A DNA stretch of 64,000 nucleotides. It comes from Bacillus sp. P14.5. GTDB taxonomy: Bacteria > Bacillota > Bacilli > Bacillales > Bacillaceae_B. The stretch is from positions 310,001 to 374,000 of the forward strand of contig NZ_NIJF01000095.1 of NCBI RefSeq assembly GCF_003316765.1, given 5' to 3'. The first letter of the stretch is position 1. Each line of letters starts with the position of its first letter. The position numbers were made by a program, and so were the translations under genes. Below the pieces are notes generated by a model. The model saw only the letters and a list, made by a program, of their open reading frames with translations, ran no database searches and had not been told where the DNA came from. Positions 35,015 through 43,816 of this stretch are shown one piece after another.

Positions 35015-36712
35015 GTGAAGACAATTGAAAATGAAGAAATTTCAAACGCATTTGATTTCGATTCATTTCAAAAAGAGTTTGAAGAGGTGTTGAAAGAATT
35101 CCAAGGAACAAATGATATATTCATCCTTGAAAGGACTCTAAAGAAAATGAATGCTTTGCGCCTTAAATATGAAGCAGCTAAAAATCTTATTACTCTTCGA
35201 CATGTACAGGATTATAATAATCAAAAAGCGTCGGCAGCATATCAGAAGTTCATGTCATGGGATGCCTTCTATCAAAAATTAGTGAACGGGTATTATCATG
35301 CTCTCCTTCTTTGTAAGAAGAGAGAGGAGCTTGAAAAGAAATGGGGAAAACAGTTATTCAGGATTGCCGAATTGAAAGCAAACTCTTATCGAGAAGAAAT
35401 AGAAAAAGAGCTCATTCTTGAAAATCAACTTATGGAAGAATACTCGAATTTACTTGGAACAGCTGAAGTAAATTTCCATGGAGAAAAGCTGCCGTTATCC
35501 GCTCTAGGTCATTATATGGTTAGTTCAGATAGAAGGGTCAGGAAGCTTGCATGGGCAGCCAGAACAACTTTTTTTGAAGAGAACGGAGATGAATTTGATC
35601 AGATTCTTGATGAATTAATAAAGGTGAGAAATGAAATCTCGCTGAAATTAGGAAGGAAGAACTTCATTAAGCTGGGTTACGAGCGTATGAATCGTATAGG
35701 CATTACCCCTATTGACTTAGAGAGTTATCGAAATCAAGTCAGGAAGCATGGCGTAGTTTTTGTATCATCTTTAAGAGAGAGGCAAAAATGCAGTCTTGGT
35801 GTGGAAACCTTAAAGTATTACGATGATAAAATTATGTTCAGGGATGGTCCTCCCACAATAAAGGTAAATCAAAAGCAGTTTATGGAACGTATGCAATTTC
35901 TATTGAAAGATCTCTCTGAAGAAACTGAAACATTTTCAAGTACCCTATTCCAACATGGATATTATGATCTATATCCTAGAAAAGGTAAGAGCGGCGGAGG
36001 GTATGCAACATATCTGGGAAGAGAAATAAAGCCTTTCATATTTGCAAACTTAACAGGTGCTTCAAATGATGTTCGTGTCTTTACTCATGAAGCGGGGCAC
36101 GCCTTTCAATTTTTTATGAGCAGCGGGCTGGGGTGTCCTGAATATATTATTCCAGTCGATTCTGCAGAGATTTTTTCTTTTGCAATGGAAAGGTTTGCGT
36201 GGCCGTGGATGAATGACTTTTTTAAAGAGGATTCATCGAAATACAAGTACTCCCACCTGGCAGAAGCGTTTATGTACATGCCTCTCGCAAATGCAGTGGA
36301 TGAATTTGTGCATTTCATTTATGAAAAACCACAAGCTTCTATCAAGGAAAGAAGAGAAAAGTGGAGAGAGCTGGAAGAAAGCTACATGCCTGAAATGGAT
36401 TATGACGGAAATAAATATTTGGGCAGTGGCGGAAGTTTTCATAGTATTGCCCATATATATTTAACCCCTTTTTACTTCATAGACTATGACTTGGCACATA
36501 CAGTGGCAGTACAGTTGCAGAAGAAAGCTCAAAAAGACCCAGCGGCTGCCTGGCAAAGCTATCTGGAAATGTGTAAAGCGGGTGGCAGCAGGACATTTCA
36601 TGAGCACATCAAGGCGGCCGGACTGAAATCCCCTTTTGAAGAAGATGCATTAGCCGAAATTCTTGAGTTTGCTGATGAATGGATTAATGCAAAACAAGAA
36701 TTCATCATCTAA
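35015..36712 (+). CDS. M3-family oligoendopeptidase (PepF-like)
   Basis: A 565-residue cytoplasmic zinc metallopeptidase of family M3B. The zinc site H358-E359-A-G-H362 (VFTHEAGHAFQF) is intact, and the third ligand should be in the ESAEIFSFAMERF-like region that follows. It degrades short oligopeptides, for example after Opp uptake. The GTG at 35015 is chosen because AAGGAG lies 8 bases upstream. Monocistronic. Confidence 0.88.
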   Translation: MKTIENEEISNAFDFDSFQKEFEEVLKEFQGTNDIFILERTLKKMNALRLKYEAAKNLITLRHVQDYNNQKASAAYQKFMSWDAFYQKLVNGYYHALLLCKKREELEKKWGKQLFRIAELKANSYREEIEKELILENQLMEEYSNLLGTAEVNFHGEKLPLSALGHYMVSSDRRVRKLAWAARTTFFEENGDEFDQILDELIKVRNEISLKLGRKNFIKLGYERMNRIGITPIDLESYRNQVRKHGVVFVSSLRERQKCSLGVETLKYYDDKIMFRDGPPTIKVNQKQFMERMQFLLKDLSEETETFSSTLFQHGYYDLYPRKGKSGGGYATYLGREIKPFIFANLTGASNDVRVFTHEAGHAFQFFMSSGLGCPEYIIPVDSAEIFSFAMERFAWPWMNDFFKEDSSKYKYSHLAEAFMYMPLANAVDEFVHFIYEKPQASIKERREKWRELEESYMPEMDYDGNKYLGSGGSFHSIAHIYLTPFYFIDYDLAHTVAVQLQKKAQKDPAAAWQSYLEMCKAGGSRTFHEHIKAAGLKSPFEEDALAEILEFADEWINAKQEFII

Positions 36713-36803
36713 ATCAAGAATAAAAATGTATGAATATATACTTCCTCCTGCTGGAGAAGATTTTGCCTGCACAAATAGAAAAGGGAAGCAAAATTGCTTC
36801 CCT

Positions 36804-37628
36804 TTATTGTATCATTAGGAGTTCCCTGACGGCTTTTTCAAGTGAGCCAAGTGTTTCGATGTCCGGAAGGTGGATTCCCTGCTGGATGATCTTATGTGCC
36901 ATATCAGGAAGGATTCCCGTTAAGATTACCTTGATTCCAAGTAACTTCAGGGCCTCAGCGATTTTCATGATTTCTGATGCCACCATATCATCCATCATCG
37001 TGACTCCTGAAAGATCAATGATTAAATGTGAGAGGCGGTATTGGGATGCCTTGTTCAGGGTTTTTTCAAGGATGATGTGTGCCCGCTCCCCATCAATATC
37101 GCCAATCAGCGGCAGTATCGCAACACTATCAAAGATTTTAACAACTGGAGAGGAAATACTGAGGAATTCCTCTTTTGTATTTTTGAGTGCATTTTCATGA
37201 TATTGAACATAGCTTAACCCGAAAATCAAAATGGCTTCATCCAATAAAGGATCTATGATTGATGCTGCGTCAAAAACCGTTTCAAGAGATAAGTCATATT
37301 CTGTGGCTATTTCACGGATATACTTCCAAATATGTTTTCTGTATAACTTTGAAGTGCTCAAAGTGCTCTTCATTGGTGCATTGGAAGCGATAGCCGCCTG
37401 TCCGGCAAATTCAGCCCAGTGAGCTATGTCTTTCATGAGTGAATCAGGTTTATCCTGCTGAAGTGATTGGGCAAGCAGGTAAATGAATTGTGCTCTGCCT
37501 TCAAGCAGTTCTTGGATTACAGATTCATCAAGGTCTAACTCTTGATAGGGTTTGATATTTGTTATTTCTCTGGCAATGGTATATTTATTCTCGATTAATT
37601 TTTTCGATAGTAACTCTAATTGATCCAT
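36804..37628 (-). CDS. RsbR-paralogue stressosome protein (STAS domain)
   Basis: A 274-residue protein, the same length as RsbRA. Residues 1-155 form an RsbR-type N-terminal sensor domain; a STAS domain follows (SVAILPLIGDIDGERA and LSHLIIDLSGVTMMDDMVA). Stressosome RsbR proteins relay environmental stress to SigB via RsbT kinase. The threonine phosphorylated by RsbT in RsbRA (VVDTMVA) is replaced by D214 and the second site (IAQTIV) by K246. A recognition change like that in YtvA is possible. Monocistronic on the minus strand. Confidence 0.85.
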   Translation of the reverse strand: MDQLELLSKKLIENKYTIAREITNIKPYQELDLDESVIQELLEGRAQFIYLLAQSLQQDKPDSLMKDIAHWAEFAGQAAIASNAPMKSTLSTSKLYRKHIWKYIREIATEYDLSLETVFDAASIIDPLLDEAILIFGLSYVQYHENALKNTKEEFLSISSPVVKIFDSVAILPLIGDIDGERAHIILEKTLNKASQYRLSHLIIDLSGVTMMDDMVASEIMKIAEALKLLGIKVILTGILPDMAHKIIQQGIHLPDIETLGSLEKAVRELLMIQ

Positions 37629-37915
37629 GTTTTTACCCCATTAGTATATAAGTTATAAGATTCCTAGTTAATAGTACATAAGAATTAATATACTTACAAC
37701 CGAAATGCCTTGTATTAGGAGTAATCTGACTTGAGCCGGGGGAGAAATCATTGCCTGCCCGACTGATTAATATTCAAGGAAACTGGCAGGGGAATTTGAA
37801 ATCGGGTAGAAGGTGTGGTAGATCTGCCTGTCATAAAGCAAGGAGTGAAGTGAATTTGGCATTACGAAAGATGCAGCGGCCCAGGATTCATCGAGGGTTC
37901 CGGGGCCGGGTATAT

Positions 37916-38143
37916 CTATAGGACCTCAGTCTTGTCTTCTTTCGGACGGTCCAGCTTCATTCGCTCCAATTCCAATTTCATCATTTCAGTTTCCATGACA
38001 AAGTTCTCTTGTTTAAGTTTTTCCAATTTAAGTTCATCTTTTAATAAGGCTTGCTTATACTTATAGCTTTTCTGAAAATGGTCGGTAACGATGGCTATAA
38101 TCGGGATGGAAAAAATCATGACAACAGCGATGGTGCCTGTCAT
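37916..38143 (-). CDS. Small single-pass membrane protein with coiled coil
   Basis: A 75-residue protein: one N-terminal membrane helix (about residues 3-20) followed by a long amphipathic, charged helix with heptad-like spacing up to residue 68. AAGGAGGGG precedes the ATG, so it is expressed well. The topology recalls PspB-type stress proteins, but there is no sequence evidence for that. The DNA between it and the RsbR gene (37629-37915) shows no other gene. Confidence 0.6.
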   Translation of the reverse strand: MTGTIAVVMIFSIPIIAIVTDHFQKSYKYKQALLKDELKLEKLKQENFVMETEMMKLELERMKLDRPKEDKTEVL

Positions 38144-38464
38144 AATACCCCTCCTTAATATAAAAGTAATGTTAAACGTATTTTCTATTATATAGATATT
38201 TTATCTGAATTGATAGATTATTATCTCGGTCCGAAGACTGAGTTTTAAGCGGCGGGGGTCTTAAATTTACTAGTCTGCCGAATATAATATAAAGATGATA
38301 AGAAAAGCAATAATATAACTTTATTGGCCAGTGGTAAAAAGGCAGAGTGATGAAAATCGTTAAAATATATTCATTGCTATCAAGTACGATTGACAGGGCA
38401 AAAAAGTTTCGTTCTATTTCGATTTTACTTAGTTTTATTCGAGCCAGGGGAAAAATCTTAAATC

Positions 38465-38865
38465 GATCTTTTTGTATAGCTATTTTCGCAAAGGTTGTGG
38501 CTATTTTAAATTAATGGATTTTTGCTCCTGGCGCCCGACACCGCGGGGCGGATGCCCGGCCTCCTCGGCTTTTTAAAAGCGGTAGCGGCCGTTCAGCGAC
38601 GTACGGACTGGACAGTCTCCGCATGAGATAAAGGAAACACAACGAACGTAGTTAAGTTGATGTTGACTTATCGCAAAGAGGCAGGGAAGTCCGCTAGCCG
38701 CCTTTGGCCATGCAGCTAGATTCACAAGGAGAGAGACCGAAATCTACTAGTCGCTGGCCGCTGAAGCTGGATTCGCCTTGATCAGACCTTGAGGGCTAGG
38801 CGCTGTAACTGGATTGGGGTCTCATCTGTCCCGCTGGTCCCACAGGAGGAACTTTAGCGGAAGTT
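38465..38865. repeat. GC-rich-core repeat split by about 240 bp of unique DNA
   Basis: The outer parts, GACACCGCGGGGCGGATGCC with CGGCCTCCTCGGC (about 38547-38573) and TCATCTGTCCCGCTGGTCCC (about 38822-38841), match the two halves of the core seen at 58588-58712. Between them lies a 240-base segment of higher GC than its surroundings, with three degenerate repeats of the form AGCTGGATTCGCC / AGCTAGATTCAC / AACTGGATTGG. It has no ORF. Origin unknown. Confidence 0.5.
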
Positions 38866-39279
38866 CCTGGCTAAACATGCCATTAACTTCGTGTTTCCAT
38901 GATTTAATGGTAAGATTCCTGGCTAAACATACCATTAACTTCGTGTTTCCATGATTTAATGGTAAGATTCCTGGCTAAACATACCATTAACTTCGTGTTT
39001 CCATGATTTAATGGTAAGATTCCTGGCTAATCATGCCATTAACTTCGAGTTTCCATGATTTAATGGTAAGATTCCTGGCTAAACATGCCATTAACTTCGA
39101 GTTTCCATGATTTAATGGTAAGATTCCTAGCTAATCATGCCATTAACTTCGAGTTTCCATGATTTAATGGTAAGATTCCTAGCTAATCATGCCATTAACT
39201 TCGTTGCTTCATTATTTAATGGTAAGATTCCTGGCTAATCATGCCATTAACTTCGTGGCTTCAATAAGTAATGGTACAG
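38864..39279. repeat. Tandem array, eight copies of a 52-bp palindromic unit
   Basis: Units start at 38864, 38916, 38968, 39020, 39072, 39124, 39176 and 39228, exactly 52 bases apart. Each contains the inverted repeat TACCATTAA with TTAATGGTA around 17 bases. Variants such as TGCCATTAA still pair by G-U. The outer copies are more diverged, as in arrays growing from the centre. There are no unique spacers, no leader and no cas genes, so it is not CRISPR. Confidence 0.85.
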
Positions 39280-39348
39280 TTTTTCTCACACTAACTCATT
39301 TACTTGCATGCCCCCATATACCAATTCTCTTTAGCCTATATTTTAAAA

Positions 39349-39418
39349 GGCTTTCTGTGAAGTAAGGCGATATCTTTGAAACTAATACTAAACAGCAACA
39401 TAGTTTACGAAAATAGCT
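39349..39418 (-). mobile_element. Internally deleted MITE family A (70 bp)
   Basis: Only the two ends remain: GGCTTTCTGTGAAGTAAGG and ACATAGTTTACGAAAATAGC. The flanking 8-mers TTTTAAAA and TTTTATAA match at seven of eight positions, so the deletion happened after or before insertion but the ends were used as a unit. Confidence 0.65.
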
Positions 39419-39557
39419 TTTTATAAAAAGGATATTTCGCAGTGTATATAGAAATAATTAAAACGTTTTTTTAATGCTTTATTATTAACTTTCTGTTATT
39501 ACGTTTTCCAGCTGCAGAGGTAATGGTGATCCTGTCAGTAAATAGTATAGAAATGGA

Positions 39558-40111
39558 ATGGTGTCCGACATGTCAAAGGGGAAAATAATTTTATTAAATG
39601 GAGTATCAAGTTCTGGAAAAAGCACAGTAGCAGGAGCAATTGTAAAAAAACTGCCGAATTATTTCCATCTATCAATCGATGATTACGATTATATCATCGA
39701 AAAGATGGAGGACCGTGATAATCAGAGATTAATACCCGTGCCGACTGAATATTTCTTTCATAAAACGGTGGCTATGTTTTCTGATAAAGGAGTGAATCTC
39801 GTTGTAGATCAAATTCTTTTTAATGAGGAAACACATGAAGATTGTTATAGGACGTTAAACAATCCCATTGCCCTCCGGATGAACTGGAAAGAAGGGAAGC
39901 GGCCAGGGGAGACAGGCCGGTTGGGCAGGCTGGCGGTCAACTGAACTATGTGCATCAGCAAAATGAGGAGTATGATGTTGTAATTCACACACAACAAGAT
40001 AATTTGGAGCAAGCCGTCTGTTTAATTAGTGAAAAACTGATGGATATTGAAAGATGTGCGGGATGGAAAAACTCTGTGATAGCATATTTTAATAAACAGA
40101 CGGCTAAATGA
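39558..40111 (+). pseudogene. Chloramphenicol-phosphotransferase-like kinase, broken
   Basis: The N-terminal part has a P-loop, LLNGVSSSGKSTVAGAIV, and the SIDDYDYIIE segment of the CPT family, and runs to about 39860. From there the correct protein continues in another frame: HCPPDELERREAARGDRPVG, then NEEYDVVIHTQQDNLEQA and a TGA at 40109. The strand before HCPP is missing, so a short deletion plus frame change disrupts the gene. The ancestral enzyme would phosphorylate a small-molecule hydroxyl. Either of two starts (39558, 39570) is possible. Confidence 0.7.
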
Positions 40112-40149
40112 CAAGTCTGCTAAAAAGCGTTTTCCGAATTTAAAAGAAA

Positions 40150-40278
40150 AGCTATTTTAGGATAGATTGTTTTCCTTAATTACTAAATGCCGGATTTTTC
40201 TCCTGGGTACTGTTTTCTTGCTTCCCATAATAGTTCCGGTAAAATAGGTGAGGAAGCAACAAGTTTAAGGAAAGAGCC
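40150..40278 (-). mobile_element. MITE family A copy, inverted, shortened (129 bp)
   Basis: Left end AGCTATTTTAGGATAGATTG, right end AAGTTTAAGGAAAGAGCC. The flanking 8-mers AAAAGAAA and AAAGGAAA match at seven of eight positions. The body is partly deleted. It lies 38 bases after the broken phosphotransferase gene. Confidence 0.68.
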
Positions 40279-40433
40279 AAAGGAAAAAATCTCATTATGC
40301 CTTCTTGAATAGAACTGCTTTGTCTTTAGGCAATAATATTTTTCTTTTCATTATAAATGGGTTGCGACATTGGCATACTTTAAGTAGTATAGAAAAGTAG
40401 AAAAAGGCAAGTATTTCGAAATGAGGGTTTTCA

Positions 40434-41510
40434 ATGGAAAAAGTTTCTATATATGGATTAACAATAGATCAATTGACGTCTTGGGTTGTTGAAAAGGGCG
40501 AAAAGAAATTTCGTGCTTCACAAATTTGGGACTGGCTATATAAAAAGCGCGTAACAAGCTTCTCTGATATGAAGAATATAGGCGGGCAGCTGATAGCATT
40601 GCTTGAAGAGAATTTCCATCTCGGTACGCTTCAGCAGGAAATCAAACAGGAATCAAAAGACGGCACAATCAAGTTCCTTTTCAAACTTGAAGATGGAAAC
40701 TTGATTGAGACGGTTTTGATGAAATTTAATTATGGATATTCCGTTTGTGTCACTACCCAAGTTGGCTGTAATATAGGATGTTCTTTCTGTGCGAGCGGCC
40801 TGCTGAGAAAAAACAGAGATCTATCAAGCGGAGAAATCGTTGAGCAGATTATGAATGTTCAGCATCATCTTGACGCTAAAGGAAATGATGACAGGGTAAG
40901 TCATATCGTTGTCATGGGAATCGGCGAACCATTTGATAATTATGATAATTTGATGGATTTCCTTCGTGTAGTGAATGACCAAAAAGGATTATCAATCGGG
41001 GCGAGGCATATCACCGTATCTACAAGCGGCCTGGCAAACAGAATATATGACTGGGCTGATGAAAACATCCAAGTGAACTTGGCAGTATCATTGCATGCGC
41101 CGAATAATGAACTTCGATCCAGAATCATGAAAATCAATAAGGCATATCCACTGGAAAAGCTCATGCCGGCAATTGACTATTATCTGGAGAAGACAAACAG
41201 AAGGATTACATTTGAGTATATCTTGTTAAAGGATGTCAATGATCATAAAGAAGAAGCTATTCAGCTTGCCAAGCTTCTGAAAAGTAAAAAGCATCTTTCG
41301 TATGTAAATTTAATTCCTTATAATCCTGTGGACGAGCATGGGCAATACCAGCGCAGTACCAAGGAAGCAATCGTGGAATTCTACGGTACATTAATGGATC
41401 AGGGAATTAACTGCGGCGTCCGAACTGAACATGGTACAGACATCGATGCTGCTTGCGGGCAATTGCGCAGCAAGCAAATCAAGAAAGATAAAGAAAAAAT
41501 ACGTTCTTGA
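40434..41510 (+). CDS. rlmN: Dual-specificity 23S rRNA/tRNA (adenine C2) methyltransferase, RlmN family
   Basis: A 358-residue radical-SAM enzyme methylating C2 of A2503 in 23S rRNA and A37 in some tRNAs. The cluster ligands are C112, C116 and C119 (CNIGCSFC); [12 protein letters not shown] and the C-terminal [10 protein letters not shown] are RlmN signatures, and the GEPF segment separates it from Cfr, which has a different sequence there. In Bacilli the housekeeping rlmN lies next to prpC/prkC; this one stands alone, so it is probably a second RlmN-type paralogue. No clear AGGAGG precedes the ATG. A strong terminator follows. Confidence 0.85.
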   Translation: MEKVSIYGLTIDQLTSWVVEKGEKKFRASQIWDWLYKKRVTSFSDMKNIGGQLIALLEENFHLGTLQQEIKQESKDGTIKFLFKLEDGNLIETVLMKFNYGYSVCVTTQVGCNIGCSFCASGLLRKNRDLSSGEIVEQIMNVQHHLDAKGNDDRVSHIVVMGIGEPFDNYDNLMDFLRVVNDQKGLSIGARHITVSTSGLANRIYDWADENIQVNLAVSLHAPNNELRSRIMKINKAYPLEKLMPAIDYYLEKTNRRITFEYILLKDVNDHKEEAIQLAKLLKSKKHLSYVNLIPYNPVDEHGQYQRSTKEAIVEFYGTLMDQGINCGVRTEHGTDIDAACGQLRSKQIKKDKEKIRS

Positions 41511-41526
41511 GAAACTAAACCCCTTA

Positions 41527-41565
41527 TAGAGCCAACAGCTTGATAAATAAGCTGTTGGCTCTTGG
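41527..41565 (+). terminator. Terminator of the RlmN gene
   Basis: AGAGCCAACAGCTT pairs perfectly with AAGCTGTTGGCTCT around GATAAAT. Confidence 0.85.
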
Positions 41566-42050
41566 TGTTTGTAAAGGGATTTTAGAAAGGCAGCCCCTCC
41601 ATTTACAATAGTTTATGACCTGAGGCTTGTGCAACCAGCACAGTCTATGGTTCGAGGAATCGAAGCTGTTAGGTTGCTATTTGGCCGGAGATGTTCCATT
41701 AGAAGTAATGATGATCTTTGACGCGGGAATGAAAATCAACCTGCAAACAAAGAAAACGATGGAGAGGAAGAAGTAAAGCAGACAACCTGAGGACAAAAAC
41801 AAGTGAAAAAGAAGAATAAGAAGAATAAGAAGAAGATGTATCCAAACAGATTCAGTGAAATCATCCAGCTATTGAAAAACGAACCCTTCTTTTGCTACAA
41901 GAAAAGTTCCTGAAGAATCAAAGCTGTATAACTCTGGAAGGATAGGTGAAGAAGTAGGATATTAAATCAAAGAGACAAAATATTCCCCAAAAACAGAAAC
42001 TTACCTTATAATATCCCTATATAATTTCGAAGTATTTGAGGTGTTTATCT
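41566..42050. other. Intergenic region with a cryptic open frame
   Basis: No convincing gene. A 50-codon frame at 41624-41776 (segment LAGDVPLEVMMIFDAGMKIN) without start codon looks mildly protein-like and may be a relic. A short AAG/AAT-rich simple repeat lies at about 41807-41837. The end of the region carries the promoter of the racemase gene. Confidence 0.3.
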
Positions 42051-42743
42051 ATGAAAACTATCGGTTTGATAGGCGGAATGAGCTGGGAATCTTCTTCAGA
42101 ATATTACAGATTCATCAATGAAGGGGTGAAATCATCTCTAGGCGGGCTTCATTCAGCAAAATGTATTCTATACAGTGTGGACTTTGAAGAAGTTGAAAGA
42201 TACCAGTCACTCGGGAAATGGGATCAAGCGGCGGGTTTATTGATAGAGGCAGCACAATCCTTGGAGAAGGCCGGGGCCGATTTTCTTATCCTATGTACAA
42301 ATACGATGCACAAAGTGTATCAGGATATTTCAAGCAGCGTCACTATCCCTTTTCTGCATATAGCAGACGCAGCTGCAGCTCAAATCAGAAAGGAAGGTAT
42401 CGTCACAGTCGGACTGCTTGGTACACGGTATACGATGGAGCAGGATTTTTACAAAGAACGTCTGCTGAATAATGGAATTAACGTAATAATACCTGCAAGA
42501 GAAGATAGAGAAAGAATTAATGCTATTATTTTTGACGAATTATGTGTGGGCAGGGTTGAGAGTCCATCAAGAGATTTTTTCCAAGAAGTTATGAAAAAGT
42601 TATATAGTAAGGGAGCTGAAGGAATTGTTTTAGGGTGTACAGAGATCGGCCTTCTTATAACAGGCGGAGATTGGGAGCTGCCCATCTTTGATACAGCTGC
42701 CATTCATGCTGAAGAGGCTGTAAAGAAAGCTTTGCAGGATTAG
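42051..42743 (+). CDS. Aspartate/glutamate racemase family protein
   Basis: A 230-residue cofactor-independent racemase of the aspartate racemase branch. The two catalytic cysteines are C82 in LILCTNTMH and C196 in IVLGCTEIG; the start MKTIGLIGGMSWESS is typical of the RacX/YgeA-type subgroup. It interconverts L- and D-amino acids. Start 42051 follows GAGGTG. Its terminator is shared with the convergent peroxiredoxin gene. Confidence 0.87.
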   Translation: MKTIGLIGGMSWESSSEYYRFINEGVKSSLGGLHSAKCILYSVDFEEVERYQSLGKWDQAAGLLIEAAQSLEKAGADFLILCTNTMHKVYQDISSSVTIPFLHIADAAAAQIRKEGIVTVGLLGTRYTMEQDFYKERLLNNGINVIIPAREDRERINAIIFDELCVGRVESPSRDFFQEVMKKLYSKGAEGIVLGCTEIGLLITGGDWELPIFDTAAIHAEEAVKKALQD

Positions 42744-42751
42744 GCAGAATC

Positions 42752-42791
42752 AGGTACCTGGTATAAAGGGCAGTTTTATACCAGGTACTTT
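42752..42791. terminator. Bidirectional terminator between racemase and peroxiredoxin genes
   Basis: GTACCTGGTATAAA pairs with TTTATACCAGGTAC around GGGCAGT, between convergent genes. Confidence 0.8.
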
Positions 42792-42798
42792 AGTCATC

Positions 42799-43404
42799 TT
42801 AGATTCTGCCTATTAACTTTGGGTCCCTTGAAATGCCGGAATGTCCCGGAATCCAGTTGGCAGGTATGCCCTGCCCCGTTTCACGTCCATATTGTATACC
42901 TTGAAGAAGCCTCAGAATCTCGTATATATTGCGGCCGACTTCCAGTGGATTGACAAGCTTAGAAACAATGATTCCTTCAGGGTCGATTATAATGGTTGCT
43001 CTCAATGCCGCTCCGCTCTTCTCATTCAAAACCCGGTAAGCTCTTGATATTTCTTGTGTTCTATCACTCACGAGAGGATACATTACTTTGGAAAGTGAAG
43101 GCGAAACTTCGCTAAAAACTTTATGGGCATATACACTGTCAGTGCTTATAGCCAGCACTTCAGCGTTTAAAGATTGAAAATCAGGGTAGATAGCAGCGAC
43201 CGCTGCTAGTTCAGTAGGTCATACAAATGTAAAATCACTTCCATAAAAGAACAGGATCACCCATTTACCACGCAGCTGATTCAATGAAATGTTTTTAATT
43301 GATTTATCGGCATTAAAAAAAGCCTCCGCTGAAAACAAAGGAGCAGGATTTGATGTCTGTGCGCAAAAAAACTGATCACCTTCTTGATTTCCTCTGTAGT
43401 CCAT
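42799..43404 (-). CDS. Peroxiredoxin with selenocysteine (in-frame UGA) at the peroxidatic site
   Basis: A 201-residue thioredoxin-fold peroxidase of the AhpC/Prx family reducing peroxides. One frame runs from the ATG at 43404 (AGAGGTGAGG before it) to 42799, interrupted only by a TGA at 43221-43219. That codon sits where the peroxidatic cysteine belongs: SDFTFV-TGA-PTELAAV, against TFVCPTE in ordinary enzymes. The partner residues T59 and R135 (ALRATIIIDPEG) are intact, and the sequence after the TGA is fully conserved. A SECIS-like hairpin follows at once, so the TGA is read here as selenocysteine (residue 62). The usual C-terminal resolving cysteine is replaced by Ile (GIPANWIPG). A nonsense mutation is the alternative. 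Confidence 0.78.
43191..43221 (-). promoter_or_regulatory. Candidate bacterial SECIS element after the UGA codon
   Basis: In the mRNA the UGA is followed by 10 bases and then a perfect 7-bp stem, UAGCAGC with GCUGCUA, closed by the tetraloop GGUC. The Escherichia coli fdhF SECIS presents the same GGUC on a stem, at 18 bases from its UGA; here it is 17. SelB recognises the G-U of this apical loop. The hairpin lies inside coding sequence, as bacterial SECIS elements do. Confidence 0.72.
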
Positions 43405-43552
43405 TTCCTCACCTCTTTTCTATAAGTAAGATAGTGTTAATATATTCTTCAAGAAGGAATTTTATTAGAATAGAAGTATCATTGCAGACAGAAATCAGTA
43501 AAAAACGGGATTATTAACTAAGAATAGGTATACTCTTTGAATCTTTCTTATT

Positions 43553-43698
43553 GGCTCTTTTCGTAAACTAAGTTGCTTTTATATATATTTGTTGTGATAA
43601 CTCCATAATTTACATGAAACTTGGCTGCTCACTTCGATTAGTAAGATAACCTTGGAATTCGATGATATCCAAAAGCAGCAATTTAGGTGAAAACAGCT
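43553..43698 (+). mobile_element. MITE family A copy (146 bp)
   Basis: Left end GGCTCTTTTCGTAAACTAAG followed by TTGC, right end CAATTTAGGTGAAAACAGCT. The flanking 8-mers TTCTTATT and TTCTTAAA match at six of eight positions. It lies between the divergent peroxiredoxin and plsY-type genes and may carry part of their control region. Confidence 0.75.
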
Positions 43699-43816
43699 TT
43701 CTTAAAAAACAATGGTTAAAGTGAAACTTTTTAAGGATATGATTCGTTATGTTATAAGGGGCGGTCTTTTTACCCACTTCCTTTTTTGAAAAAACTAAGA
43801 TTGAGCGTGAATTTAC

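Noticed and set aside
36730..37200. Plus-strand ORF of 156 codons opposite the RsbR paralogue
   Set aside because: The minus-strand frame encodes a clear STAS protein; the plus-strand product is low-complexity and lacks a site.
38864..39279. Regular 52-bp repeats could suggest a CRISPR array
   Set aside because: The whole unit is repeated with no unique spacers, and there are no cas genes.
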